NCBI RefSeq assembly: GCF_041053105.1
Contig: NZ_CP163444.1
Coordinates: 6,976,501-7,040,500 of the forward strand
Reading direction: 5' to 3'
From: Streptomyces sp. R44
GTDB lineage: Bacteria > Actinomycetota > Actinomycetes > Streptomycetales > Streptomycetaceae
Length of the DNA stretch: 64,000 nt
The stretch's first letter is position 1, and the number at the start of each line of letters is the position of its first letter. Below the pieces are notes generated by a model. The model made no database searches. It was given only the letters and a program-made list of their open reading frames with translations, and was not told the DNA's origin. The translations under genes and the position numbers were made by a program. Shown here piece after piece: positions 56,938-64,000 of this stretch.

Positions 56938-58083
56938 ATGAGCACGACGCACACCGCCCGCAACGGCCCGCTGACGGGCGTGCGCGTGGTCGAACTCGCC
57001 GGGATCGGCCCCGGCCCCTTCGCCGCCATGCTCCTCGCCGACCTCGGCGCCGACGTCGTCCGCGTCGACCGCCCCGGCGGCGCCGGCCTCGGCATCGACC
57101 CCGCCCGCGACCTCACCAACCGCAACAAGCGCTCCGTCCTCGTCGACCTCAAGGCCGAGGACGGCCCCGCCACCGTGCTCGACCTCGTCGAGCGGGCCGA
57201 CATCCTGGTCGAGGGCTACCGGCCCGGCGTCGCCGAACGCCTCGGCGTCGGCCCCGAGGCCTGCCTCGCCCGCAACCCGCGCCTCGTCTACGGCCGGATG
57301 ACCGGCTGGGGCCAGGACGGGCCGCTCGCCGCCACCGCGGGACACGACATCGGGTACATCGCGATCACCGGCGCCCTCGGCATGATCGGCCCCGACCCGG
57401 ACGGCCCGCCGACGATCCCCGCCAACCTCGTCGGCGACTACGCGGGCGGCTCCCTCTACCTCGTCATCGGCGTCCTCGCCGCCCTCCAGCACGCCCGGAC
57501 GCACGGCGAGGGCCAGGTCGTCGACGCCGCCATCGTCGACGGCACCGCACACCTCACCACCATGATCCACGGCATGCTCGCGGCCGGCGGCTGGCAGGAC
57601 CGCCGGGGCGTGAACCTGCTCGACGGCGGCTGCCCCTTCTACGGCGTGTACGAGACCTCCGACGGCGGCCACATGGCGGTCGGCGCGCTGGAGGAGCAGT
57701 TCTACGCGGAGTTCGTCCGCCTCCTCGGCGTCGAGGACGTCGCCCCGGCCCGCCGTGACCTCGCCCGCTGGCCCGAGCTGCGCAAGGCCGTCGCCGACCG
57801 CTTCCGGAGCCGTACCCGCGAGGAGTGGACGGCCGTCTTCGAGGGGACGGACGCCTGCGTCGCTCCCGTCCTCTCCCTGCGCGAGGCACCGGCCCATCCG
57901 CACCTCGCCGCCCGCGCCACCTTCGCCGAGCGGGACGGGATCGCCCAGCCCGCCCCGGCGCCCCGTTTCTCCGTCACTCCCGGCACCCTCCGCACGGGCC
58001 CCGCCCTGCCCGGTGCCGACACCGCAGAGGTCGCCCGCGACTGGGCCGTACCCAGCCTGAAGACTCAGGAGCCCGAAGCATGA
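56938..58083 (+). CDS. CoA-transferase family III / alpha-methylacyl-CoA racemase
   Basis: This 381-residue cytoplasmic enzyme interconverts (R)- and (S)-2-methylacyl-CoA so that branched acyl chains can be degraded. The N-terminus GVRVVELAGIGPGPFAAMLLADLGADVVRVDRPGG is described here by its parts, GIGPGPFA and ADLGADVVRV. The racemase catalytic pair fits His136 (GHDIGY) and Asp167 (VGDYAGGS), with the spacing of the mycobacterial enzyme as I recall it. It heads the operon, and its stop overlaps the acyl-CoA dehydrogenase start (ATGA). Confidence 0.92.
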   Translation: MSTTHTARNGPLTGVRVVELAGIGPGPFAAMLLADLGADVVRVDRPGGAGLGIDPARDLTNRNKRSVLVDLKAEDGPATVLDLVERADILVEGYRPGVAERLGVGPEACLARNPRLVYGRMTGWGQDGPLAATAGHDIGYIAITGALGMIGPDPDGPPTIPANLVGDYAGGSLYLVIGVLAALQHARTHGEGQVVDAAIVDGTAHLTTMIHGMLAAGGWQDRRGVNLLDGGCPFYGVYETSDGGHMAVGALEEQFYAEFVRLLGVEDVAPARRDLARWPELRKAVADRFRSRTREEWTAVFEGTDACVAPVLSLREAPAHPHLAARATFAERDGIAQPAPAPRFSVTPGTLRTGPALPGADTAEVARDWAVPSLKTQEPEA

Positions 58084-59231
58084 AGCGTCAGCTCTACACC
58101 GAGGACCACGAGGCCTTCCGGGCGGTCGTCCGCACCTTCCTGGAGAAGGAGGTGCTGCCTCACTACGCCCAGTGGGAGAAGGACGGCATCGTCTCCCGCG
58201 AGGCCTGGCTCGCCGCCGGCCGGCAGGGGCTCCTCGGGCTCGCCGTCGACGAGGAGCACGGCGGCGGCGGCAACCGCGACTTCCGGTACGCCTCCGTCCT
58301 CGCCGAGGAGTTCACCAGGGCGGCCGCCCCCGGACTCGCCATCGGCCTGCACAACGACATCATCGGCCCCTACCTCACCAAGCTCGCCACCGACGAGCAG
58401 CGCCGCCGCTGGCTGCCGGGCTTCTGCTCCGGCGAGATCATCACCGCCATCGCCATGACCGAGCCCGGCGCCGGCTCCGACCTCCAGGGCATCCGCACCA
58501 CCGCCGAGGACCACGGCGACCACTGGATCCTCAACGGCTCCAAGACCTTCATCTCCAACGGCATCCTCGCCGACCTGGTGATCGTCGTCGCGAAGACCAC
58601 CCCCGAGGGCGGCGCCCACGGCCTCTCCCTCCTCGTCGTCGAGCGCGGCATGGAGGGCTTCGAGCGCGGCCGCAACCTCGACAAGATCGGCCAGAAGTCC
58701 CAGGACACCGCCGAACTCTTCTTCACGGACGTCCGCGTCCCCAAGGAGAACCTGCTCGGCGAGCTCAACGGCGCCTTCGTCCACCTCATGACCAACCTCG
58801 CCCAGGAGCGCCTCGCCATCGCCGTCGCCGGCATCGCCGGGGCCGAGCACCTCCTGGAGCTCACGACGCGGTACGTGAAGGAGCGCGAGGCCTTCGGCCG
58901 GCCGCTCGCCAAGCTCCAGCACGTGCGGTTCGAGATCGCCGAGATGGCCACCGAGTGCGCCGTCACCCGCACCTTCGTGGACCGCTGCATCGCCGAGCAC
59001 GCCGACCCGACCGGCCTCGGACTCGACCCCGTCAACGCCTCCATGGCCAAGTGGTGGGCGACCGAGCTCCAGAAGCGGGTCGCCGACCGCTGTCTGCAAC
59101 TGCACGGCGGGTACGGCTACATGAGCGAATTCCCGGTCGCCCGTGCCTTCACCGACGGCCGGATCCAGACCATCTACGGCGGGACGACCGAGATCATGAA
59201 GGAGATCATCGGCCGCTCCCTCCTCGGCTGA
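58080..59231 (+). CDS. Acyl-CoA dehydrogenase
   Basis: This 383-residue FAD enzyme makes the first oxidation of beta-oxidation. Motifs [16 protein letters not shown] (FAD/substrate loop), [32 protein letters not shown] and the C-terminal [16 protein letters not shown] and [16 protein letters not shown], with the catalytic Glu, are all present. ATG 58080 overlaps the racemase stop. Closest in layout to long- or branched-chain acyl-CoA dehydrogenases. Confidence 0.95.
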   Translation: MKRQLYTEDHEAFRAVVRTFLEKEVLPHYAQWEKDGIVSREAWLAAGRQGLLGLAVDEEHGGGGNRDFRYASVLAEEFTRAAAPGLAIGLHNDIIGPYLTKLATDEQRRRWLPGFCSGEIITAIAMTEPGAGSDLQGIRTTAEDHGDHWILNGSKTFISNGILADLVIVVAKTTPEGGAHGLSLLVVERGMEGFERGRNLDKIGQKSQDTAELFFTDVRVPKENLLGELNGAFVHLMTNLAQERLAIAVAGIAGAEHLLELTTRYVKEREAFGRPLAKLQHVRFEIAEMATECAVTRTFVDRCIAEHADPTGLGLDPVNASMAKWWATELQKRVADRCLQLHGGYGYMSEFPVARAFTDGRIQTIYGGTTEIMKEIIGRSLLG

Positions 59232-59277
59232 CCCCGTCCCGCACCCCTCGAAGAACCCTCATCGCGAAAGGCTTTCC

Positions 59278-60492
59278 GTGAGCACCGAAGCGTACGTGTA
59301 CGACGCGATCCGCACTCCGCGCGGACGCGGCAAGGCCAACGGCTCCCTGCACGGCACCAAGCCCATCGACCTGGTCGTCGGTCTCATCCGGGAGATCCAG
59401 GCCCGCCACCCCGGACTCGACCCGGCCGCCATCGACGACATCGTCCTCGGCGTCGTCGGCCCGGTCGGCGACCAGGGCTCGGACATCGCCCGCATCGCCG
59501 CCATCGCCGCCGGACTCCCCGACACCGTCGCCGGCGTCCAGGAGAACCGCTTCTGCGCCTCCGGCCTCGAAGCGGTCAACATGGCCGCCATGAAGGTCCG
59601 CTCCGGCTGGGAGGACCTCGTCCTCGCCGGCGGCGTCGAGTCCATGTCCCGCGTCCCGATGGCCTCCGACGGCGGCGCCTGGTTCGCCGACCCGATGACC
59701 AACCTGGCGACCAACTTCGTCCCCCAGGGCATCGGCGCCGACCTCATCGCCACCATCGAGGGCTTCAGCCGCCGCGACGTCGACGAGTACGCCGCCCTCT
59801 CCCAGGAGCGCGCGGCCGCCGCCGTCAAGGACGGCCGCTTCGCCCGCTCGATCGTCCCCGTCAAGGACCGCGCCGGACTCACCGTCCTCGACCACGACGA
59901 GTTCCTGCGCCCCGGCACCACCGCCGACACCCTCGCCCGCCTCAAGCCCTCCTTCAAGGACATCGGCGAGCTCGGCGGCTTCGACGCGGTCGCCCTGCAG
60001 AAGTACCACTGGGTCGAGGAGATCGACCACGTCCACCACGCGGGCAACTCCTCCGGCATCGTCGACGGCGCCTCCCTCGTCGCCATCGGCTCCAAGGAGG
60101 TCGGCGAGCGGTACGGGCTCACGCCCCGCGCCCGGATCGTCTCGGCCGCCGTCTCCGGCTCCGAGCCGACCATCATGCTCACCGGCCCGGCCCCCGCCAC
60201 CCGCAAGGCCCTCGCCAAGGCCGGCCTCACCATCGACGACATCGACCTGGTCGAGATCAACGAGGCCTTCGCCGCCGTCGTCCTCCGCTTCGTCAAGGAC
60301 ATGGGCATCTCCCTGGACAAGGTCAACGTCAACGGCGGCGCCATCGCCCTCGGCCACCCGCTCGGCGCCACCGGCGCGATGATCCTCGGCACCCTCGTCG
60401 ACGAGCTGGAGCGGCAGGACAAGCGCTACGGCCTCGCCACCCTCTGCGTGGGCGGCGGCATGGGCATCGCCACCGTCGTCGAGCGCGTCTGA
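59278..60492 (+). CDS. fadA: Acetyl-CoA C-acyltransferase (thiolase)
   Basis: This 404-residue thiolase carries out the last step of beta-oxidation. The nucleophilic Cys is in [13 protein letters not shown] (about residue 93), the second active site in [18 protein letters not shown] (His), and the C-terminal Cys in LCVGGGMG. The GTG start follows GAAAGG and lies 46 bases after the dehydrogenase stop. It should form the trifunctional complex with the following FadB-type protein. Confidence 0.95.
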   Translation: MSTEAYVYDAIRTPRGRGKANGSLHGTKPIDLVVGLIREIQARHPGLDPAAIDDIVLGVVGPVGDQGSDIARIAAIAAGLPDTVAGVQENRFCASGLEAVNMAAMKVRSGWEDLVLAGGVESMSRVPMASDGGAWFADPMTNLATNFVPQGIGADLIATIEGFSRRDVDEYAALSQERAAAAVKDGRFARSIVPVKDRAGLTVLDHDEFLRPGTTADTLARLKPSFKDIGELGGFDAVALQKYHWVEEIDHVHHAGNSSGIVDGASLVAIGSKEVGERYGLTPRARIVSAAVSGSEPTIMLTGPAPATRKALAKAGLTIDDIDLVEINEAFAAVVLRFVKDMGISLDKVNVNGGAIALGHPLGATGAMILGTLVDELERQDKRYGLATLCVGGGMGIATVVERV

Positions 60493-60531
60493 CCGTCCCG
60501 TCCGCACCCCTCTTACGGAGAAGCAGCAGTC

Positions 60532-62706
60532 ATGAGCGAGAGCACCACCATCCGCTGGGAGCAGGACGAGACCGGGATCGTCACCCTCGTCCTCGACGAC
60601 CCCAACCAGTCCGCCAACACGATGAACCAGGCCTTCCGGGCCTCGATCAAGGCGATCGCCGACCGCGTGGAGGCCGAGAAGGACTCCATCCGCGGCATCA
60701 TCTACACCTCCGCGAAGAAGACCTTCTTCGCCGGCGGCGACCTCAAGGACATGATCAAGGCGGGCCCCGAGCACGCCCAGGACATCTTCGACAGCGCCAT
60801 CGAGATCAAGAATGCGCTGCGCCGGATCGAGACCCTCGGCAAGCCCGTCGTCGCCGCGATCAACGGCGCCGCGCTCGGCGGCGGCTACGAGATCGCCCTC
60901 GCCTCCCACCACCGCGTCGCCCTCGACGCCCCCGGCTCCAAGATCGGCCTGCCCGAGGTCACCCTCGGCCTGCTGCCGGGCGGGGGCGGCGTCGCCCGCA
61001 CCGTCCGCCTCATGGGCATCACCGACGCCCTCCTCAAGGTGCTGCTGCAGGGCACCCAGTACGCCCCGAAGCGCGCCCTGGAGAACGGCCTCGTGCACGA
61101 GGTGGCCGCCACCGCCGAGGAGATGATGGCCAAGGCCATCGCCTTCATCGACGCGCACCCCGAGTCCCACCAGCCCTGGGACGTCCCGGGCTACAGGATC
61201 CCCGGCGGCACCCCGTCGAACCCGAAGTTCGCCGCCAACCTGCCCGCGTTCCCGGCCAACCTGCGCAAGCAGCTGAACGGCGCGCCCTACCCGGCGCCGA
61301 AGGCCATCATGGCCGCAGCCGTCGAGGGCTCACAGGTCGACTTCGAGACCGCGATCACCATCGAGTCCCGCTACTTCACCGAGCTGGTCATCGGCCAGAC
61401 CGCGAAGAACATGATCCAGGCGTTCTTCTTCGACCTCCAGGCGGTGAACTCGGGCGCGAGCCGCCCGAAGGGCGTGGAGAAGAAGCAGGTCCGCAAGGTC
61501 GCCGTCCTCGGCGCCGGCATGATGGGCGCCGGCATCGCGTACTCCTGCGCCCGCGCCGGCATCGAGGTCGTCCTCAAGGACGTCTCCGCCGAGTCCGCCG
61601 CGAAGGGCAAGGCGTACTCCGAGAAGCTCTGCGCCAAGGCCGTCTCCCGCGGCCGTACGACGCAGGAGAAGGCCGACGCCCTGCTCGCCCGCATCACGCC
61701 CACCGCCGAGGTGGCGGACCTGGCCGGCTGCGACGCGGTCATCGAGGCGGTCTTCGAGGACACGGCTCTCAAGCACAAGGTCTTCCAGGAGATCCAGCAC
61801 GTCGTCGCCCCCGACGCCCTGCTCTGCTCCAACACCTCGACCCTGCCGATCTCCGTCCTCGCCGAGGGCGTCGAGCGCCAGGCCGACTTCATCGGCCTGC
61901 ACTTCTTCTCGCCCGTCGACAAGATGCCGCTCGTCGAGATCATCAGGGGCGAGCGGACCGGCGACGAGGCGCTGGCCCGCGCGTTCGACCTGGTCCGCCA
62001 GATCAACAAGACGCCGATCGTCGTCAACGACTCGCGCGGCTTCTTCACCTCCCGGGTGATCGGCCACTTCATCAACGAGGGCGTCGCCATGGTCGGCGAG
62101 GGCATCGAGCCCGCCTCGATCGAGCAGGCCGCCGCCCAGGCCGGCTACCCGGCGAAGGTCCTCTCCCTCATGGACGAGCTGACCCTCACCCTCCCGCGCA
62201 AGATCCGCAACGAGACGAAGAAGGCGGTCGAGGAGGAGGGCGGCACCTGGGTCACGCACCCGGGCGAGTCCGTCATCGACCGCATGGTCGACGAGTTCGG
62301 CCGCCCCGGCCGCAGCGGCGGCGCGGGCTTCTACGAGTACGGCGAGGACGGCAGGCGCGGCAAGCTCTGGCCGGGGCTGCGCGAGCACTTCACCAAGCCC
62401 GGGTACGAGATCCCGTTCCGCGACATGCAGGAGCGGATGCTGTTCTCCGAGGCCCTGGACACCGTCCGGCTCCTGGAGGAGGGCGTCCTCACCTCGGTCG
62501 CCGACGCCAACATCGGCTCCATCATGGGCATCGGCTTCCCGGCCTGGACCGGCGGCATCCTGCAGTACATCAACGGCTACGAGGGCGGGGTCGCCGGCTT
62601 CGTGGCCCGCGCGCGCGAGCTGGCGGAGACGTACGGCGAGCGGTTCGCCCCGCCGGCCCTCCTGGTGGAGAAGGCCGACCGGGGCGAGACCTTCACCGAC
62701 TCCTGA
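60532..62706 (+). CDS. fadB: Fatty oxidation protein: enoyl-CoA hydratase / 3-hydroxyacyl-CoA dehydrogenase
   Basis: This is a 724-residue bifunctional enzyme. Residues about 1-200 are a crotonase domain (FFAGGDLKDMI, INGAALGGGYEIALA, GLPEVTLGLLPGGGG with the catalytic Glu). About 315-500 is the NAD-binding domain (VAVLGAGMMGAGIAYSCARAG), with DAVIEAVFEDTALK and the catalytic His in IGLHFFSPVDKMPLVEI. About 500-720 is the C-terminal dehydrogenase domain. RBS TACGGAG lies before the ATG. It converges with the MerR gene, overlapping it by 14 bases. Confidence 0.95.
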   Translation: MSESTTIRWEQDETGIVTLVLDDPNQSANTMNQAFRASIKAIADRVEAEKDSIRGIIYTSAKKTFFAGGDLKDMIKAGPEHAQDIFDSAIEIKNALRRIETLGKPVVAAINGAALGGGYEIALASHHRVALDAPGSKIGLPEVTLGLLPGGGGVARTVRLMGITDALLKVLLQGTQYAPKRALENGLVHEVAATAEEMMAKAIAFIDAHPESHQPWDVPGYRIPGGTPSNPKFAANLPAFPANLRKQLNGAPYPAPKAIMAAAVEGSQVDFETAITIESRYFTELVIGQTAKNMIQAFFFDLQAVNSGASRPKGVEKKQVRKVAVLGAGMMGAGIAYSCARAGIEVVLKDVSAESAAKGKAYSEKLCAKAVSRGRTTQEKADALLARITPTAEVADLAGCDAVIEAVFEDTALKHKVFQEIQHVVAPDALLCSNTSTLPISVLAEGVERQADFIGLHFFSPVDKMPLVEIIRGERTGDEALARAFDLVRQINKTPIVVNDSRGFFTSRVIGHFINEGVAMVGEGIEPASIEQAAAQAGYPAKVLSLMDELTLTLPRKIRNETKKAVEEEGGTWVTHPGESVIDRMVDEFGRPGRSGGAGFYEYGEDGRRGKLWPGLREHFTKPGYEIPFRDMQERMLFSEALDTVRLLEEGVLTSVADANIGSIMGIGFPAWTGGILQYINGYEGGVAGFVARARELAETYGERFAPPALLVEKADRGETFTDS

Positions 62707-63433
62707 AGGCCGTCCGCAGCTCCTCGCTCAGCGAGCGCTGAAAAGCGGTGAGGAGGGCCTGGACCACCATCGGCTGCATGTGCGCCGAGAGCGACTTCAT
62801 CGCGCTCAGGTGGTCCGGGTCCTCCCCGCTCTCCCGGTACGGGCTCCACACCTCGTCCCGGAAGAGCCGGGAGAGCTCCTGGGCGGCCGCGCGCGCGTGC
62901 TCCAGGAGCACCGTCCGGGAGGCGAGGATCGTCTCGTGCTCGATCGGCACGTCGAGCAGCTCGACCCCGAGCCGCAGCAGCGCCCCGTCGAGCCGGTACG
63001 TGTCGGCCTCGTCGGTCCGGTCGAGCACGCCCATCGCGGCCAGCCGGTCCACGTCCCGCTCGGCCAGCGCCCGCCCGGCCCGCCGCTCCAGCTCGCGCAG
63101 GGTGATCGTCTCCGCGGACTCGGGCGCCCAGGAGGCCACGAGGGCCCGGTGGATCGCGAGGTCCTGCGCGCTGAGATCGGCCGGCAACTGCTCCAGATAC
63201 CGCTCGATCGCGGCCAGCGTCATCCCCTGCCGCTGCAACTCCTCGATGAGCGCGAGCCGCGACAGATGGCCGGCGTCGTAGCGCCCGACCCGCCGCGGCC
63301 CGATGACGGGCGGCGGCAGCAGCCCCCGGGTCCCGTAGAACCGCACGGTCCGCACCGTGACCCCCGCCCGAGCGGCCAGCTCGTCCACGGTGTAGCCGGG
63401 CACCAGGTCCTCGTCGCTCGCGTCGTCCTCCAT
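62693..63433 (-). CDS. MerR-family transcriptional regulator
   Basis: This 246-residue regulator has an N-terminal MerR winged helix (about 12-80; YTVDELAARAGVTVRTVRFY, GRYDAGHLSRLALIEELQRQG) and a long C-terminal domain without metal-binding Cys. It therefore probably senses an organic ligand such as an acyl-CoA. Similar MerR proteins stand beside beta-oxidation genes in Streptomyces. A palindrome lies in its own promoter, so autoregulation is likely. Its 3' end overlaps fadB. Confidence 0.93.
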   Translation of the reverse strand: MEDDASDEDLVPGYTVDELAARAGVTVRTVRFYGTRGLLPPPVIGPRRVGRYDAGHLSRLALIEELQRQGMTLAAIERYLEQLPADLSAQDLAIHRALVASWAPESAETITLRELERRAGRALAERDVDRLAAMGVLDRTDEADTYRLDGALLRLGVELLDVPIEHETILASRTVLLEHARAAAQELSRLFRDEVWSPYRESGEDPDHLSAMKSLSAHMQPMVVQALLTAFQRSLSEELRTAFRSR

Positions 63434-63439
63434 GGTTCA

Positions 63440-63469
63440 ACAGTATTGCTGTCTCACCATCGCTGTAAA
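63440..63469 (-). promoter_or_regulatory. MerR promoter and operator candidate
   Basis: On the minus strand TTTACA (63464-63469) and AATACT (63442-63447) are spaced by 16 bases. ACAGTATTGCTGT (63440-63452) has ACAG/CTGT arms and overlaps the -10. A regulator bound here would affect its own gene, 7-36 bases downstream. Confidence 0.5.
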
Positions 63470-63488
63470 AGACCTTGGCGGGTCCGGA

Positions 63489-64000
63489 TCAGCAGGGCGT
63501 GGGGGAGGACAGGGCCGTGTCGACGGAGGCGTAGGTGACGCCGTGGTCGGCCAGCGCCTCGGCGACGACGCCGCCGAGGACGGTGAGGGCGAGCAGGAGG
63601 TGCTCGTCGCCGATCTCGCGGTCCTTGCGGGCCAGGGCCAGGCGGAGCGACTTCTCCAGGACGGTCTTCGCCTCGCGGGAGAAGCCGAGGCGGCCCGACC
63701 ACCACCCGCTGTCCTTGCGGTCGCCGGCCAGCGCGCCCGCGCCGTGGCTCTCCTCGACGCGCTCGACGATCGCGCCGACGTCGATGCCGAGGCCGGCCAG
63801 GGCCTCCGCGTCCGCCCGGGACAGTCCGGCCCGGCGCCGCGCGTCCGAGAGCGCGGAGACCAGGGACGGGCGGCGCTCCGGCGGGCACAGCCGGCCGAGC
63901 ACCGCCGCCGCGCGGGTGTCCTCGCGGTCGAGCAGGGCCAGGAGCAGGTGCTCCGGGGTGACGGCGGCCGCGCCGCCGCGCTCCGCGTACGCGGCCGCCC
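63489..64000 (-). CDS. Clp N-terminal-domain protein (5' partial)
   Basis: At least 170 residues of a protein built of Clp-N repeats are visible; the gene runs off the window end. The first visible repeat contains VTPEHLLLALLDREDTRAAAVL and the second SREAKTVLEKSLRLALARKDREIGDEHLLLALTV (quoted in part). No AAA+ ATPase domain follows before the stop, so it is a stand-alone Clp-N protein, perhaps an adaptor or substrate-binding helper of ClpC. Its function in Streptomyces is not established. Confidence 0.88.
   Translation of the reverse strand, partial: AAAYAERGGAAAVTPEHLLLALLDREDTRAAAVLGRLCPPERRPSLVSALSDARRRAGLSRADAEALAGLGIDVGAIVERVEESHGAGALAGDRKDSGWWSGRLGFSREAKTVLEKSLRLALARKDREIGDEHLLLALTVLGGVVAEALADHGVTYASVDTALSSPTPC

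Noticed and set aside
1..64000. CRISPR array or phage defence cluster
   Set aside because: No regularly spaced identical repeats with unique spacers and no cas-like or restriction genes were seen; the tandem arrays have no spacers.

Overview
The window is about 64 kb of very GC-rich DNA from an actinobacterium, almost certainly Streptomyces. Support comes from third-position GC bias, GTG starts, an SsgA-like sporulation protein, a WhiB protein, two XRE/DUF5753 + DUF397 + ATPase regulatory loci, a DUF574 methyltransferase, and many Tat and lipoprotein signals. Genes lie on both strands in short, translationally coupled operons, and no phage or plasmid backbone is visible. The window opens inside an ABC transporter gene and closes inside a Clp-N-domain gene.

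Region 1 (1-5830) is a sugar or cyclitol import and catabolic operon: an RbsA/RbsC/RbsB-type ABC transporter, a Gfo/Idh/MocA dehydrogenase and a TIM-barrel isomerase. Region 2 (6027-9713) is a 1228-residue secreted protein with GSDH, PKD, CBM6, ThuA and DUF1080 domains. Region 3 (9992-17160) is a seven-gene, tightly overlapping Ebo-type metabolite operon in which a myo-inositol-phosphate-synthase-like enzyme is the only candidate cyclase. Its prenyltransferase gene carries two compensating frameshifts and a 24-C tract, and the eboE/eboF junction is triplicated. A Tat-exported TIM-barrel protein and tRNA-Leu(GAG) follow.

Region 4 (18686-33519) is mixed core and accessory content: a YjdM protein, a WhiJ-type locus, methyltransferases, a secreted M64 peptidase, a GH4 glucosidase, a YchJ protein, an MFS efflux pump with an extra C-terminal domain, and a divergent split LigD pair (ligase and polymerase). 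Region 5 (33639-38061) holds an alpha/beta hydrolase, a secreted seven-repeat RCC1 protein, a TetR regulator that shares an operator-like site with the hydrolase, and an IclR regulator.

Region 6 (38062-44405) is an organosulfur desulfurisation island: two matched palindromes next to iclR, a 27-residue Cys-containing leader peptide, a DszB-like desulfinase, SsuA/SsuC/SsuB, a second SsuA-like protein without a signal peptide, and SsuD. Region 7 (44452-54387) contains WhiB, an acyl-ACP desaturase, a second WhiJ-type locus, an ABC-F ATPase, SsgA-like, Fe-S, Ycf48-like, YciI, endonuclease V, VOC and small membrane proteins.

An IS481-family element (54389-55456) has inserted into the loop of a hairpin, with the target duplication GCTAGG. 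Region 8 (55551-64000) is a beta-oxidation operon (AMACR, acyl-CoA dehydrogenase, thiolase, FadB) flanked by a divergent saccharopine-dehydrogenase-like reductase, a convergent MerR regulator and a Clp-N protein. Short tandem repeats at gene ends and junctions recur through the window.
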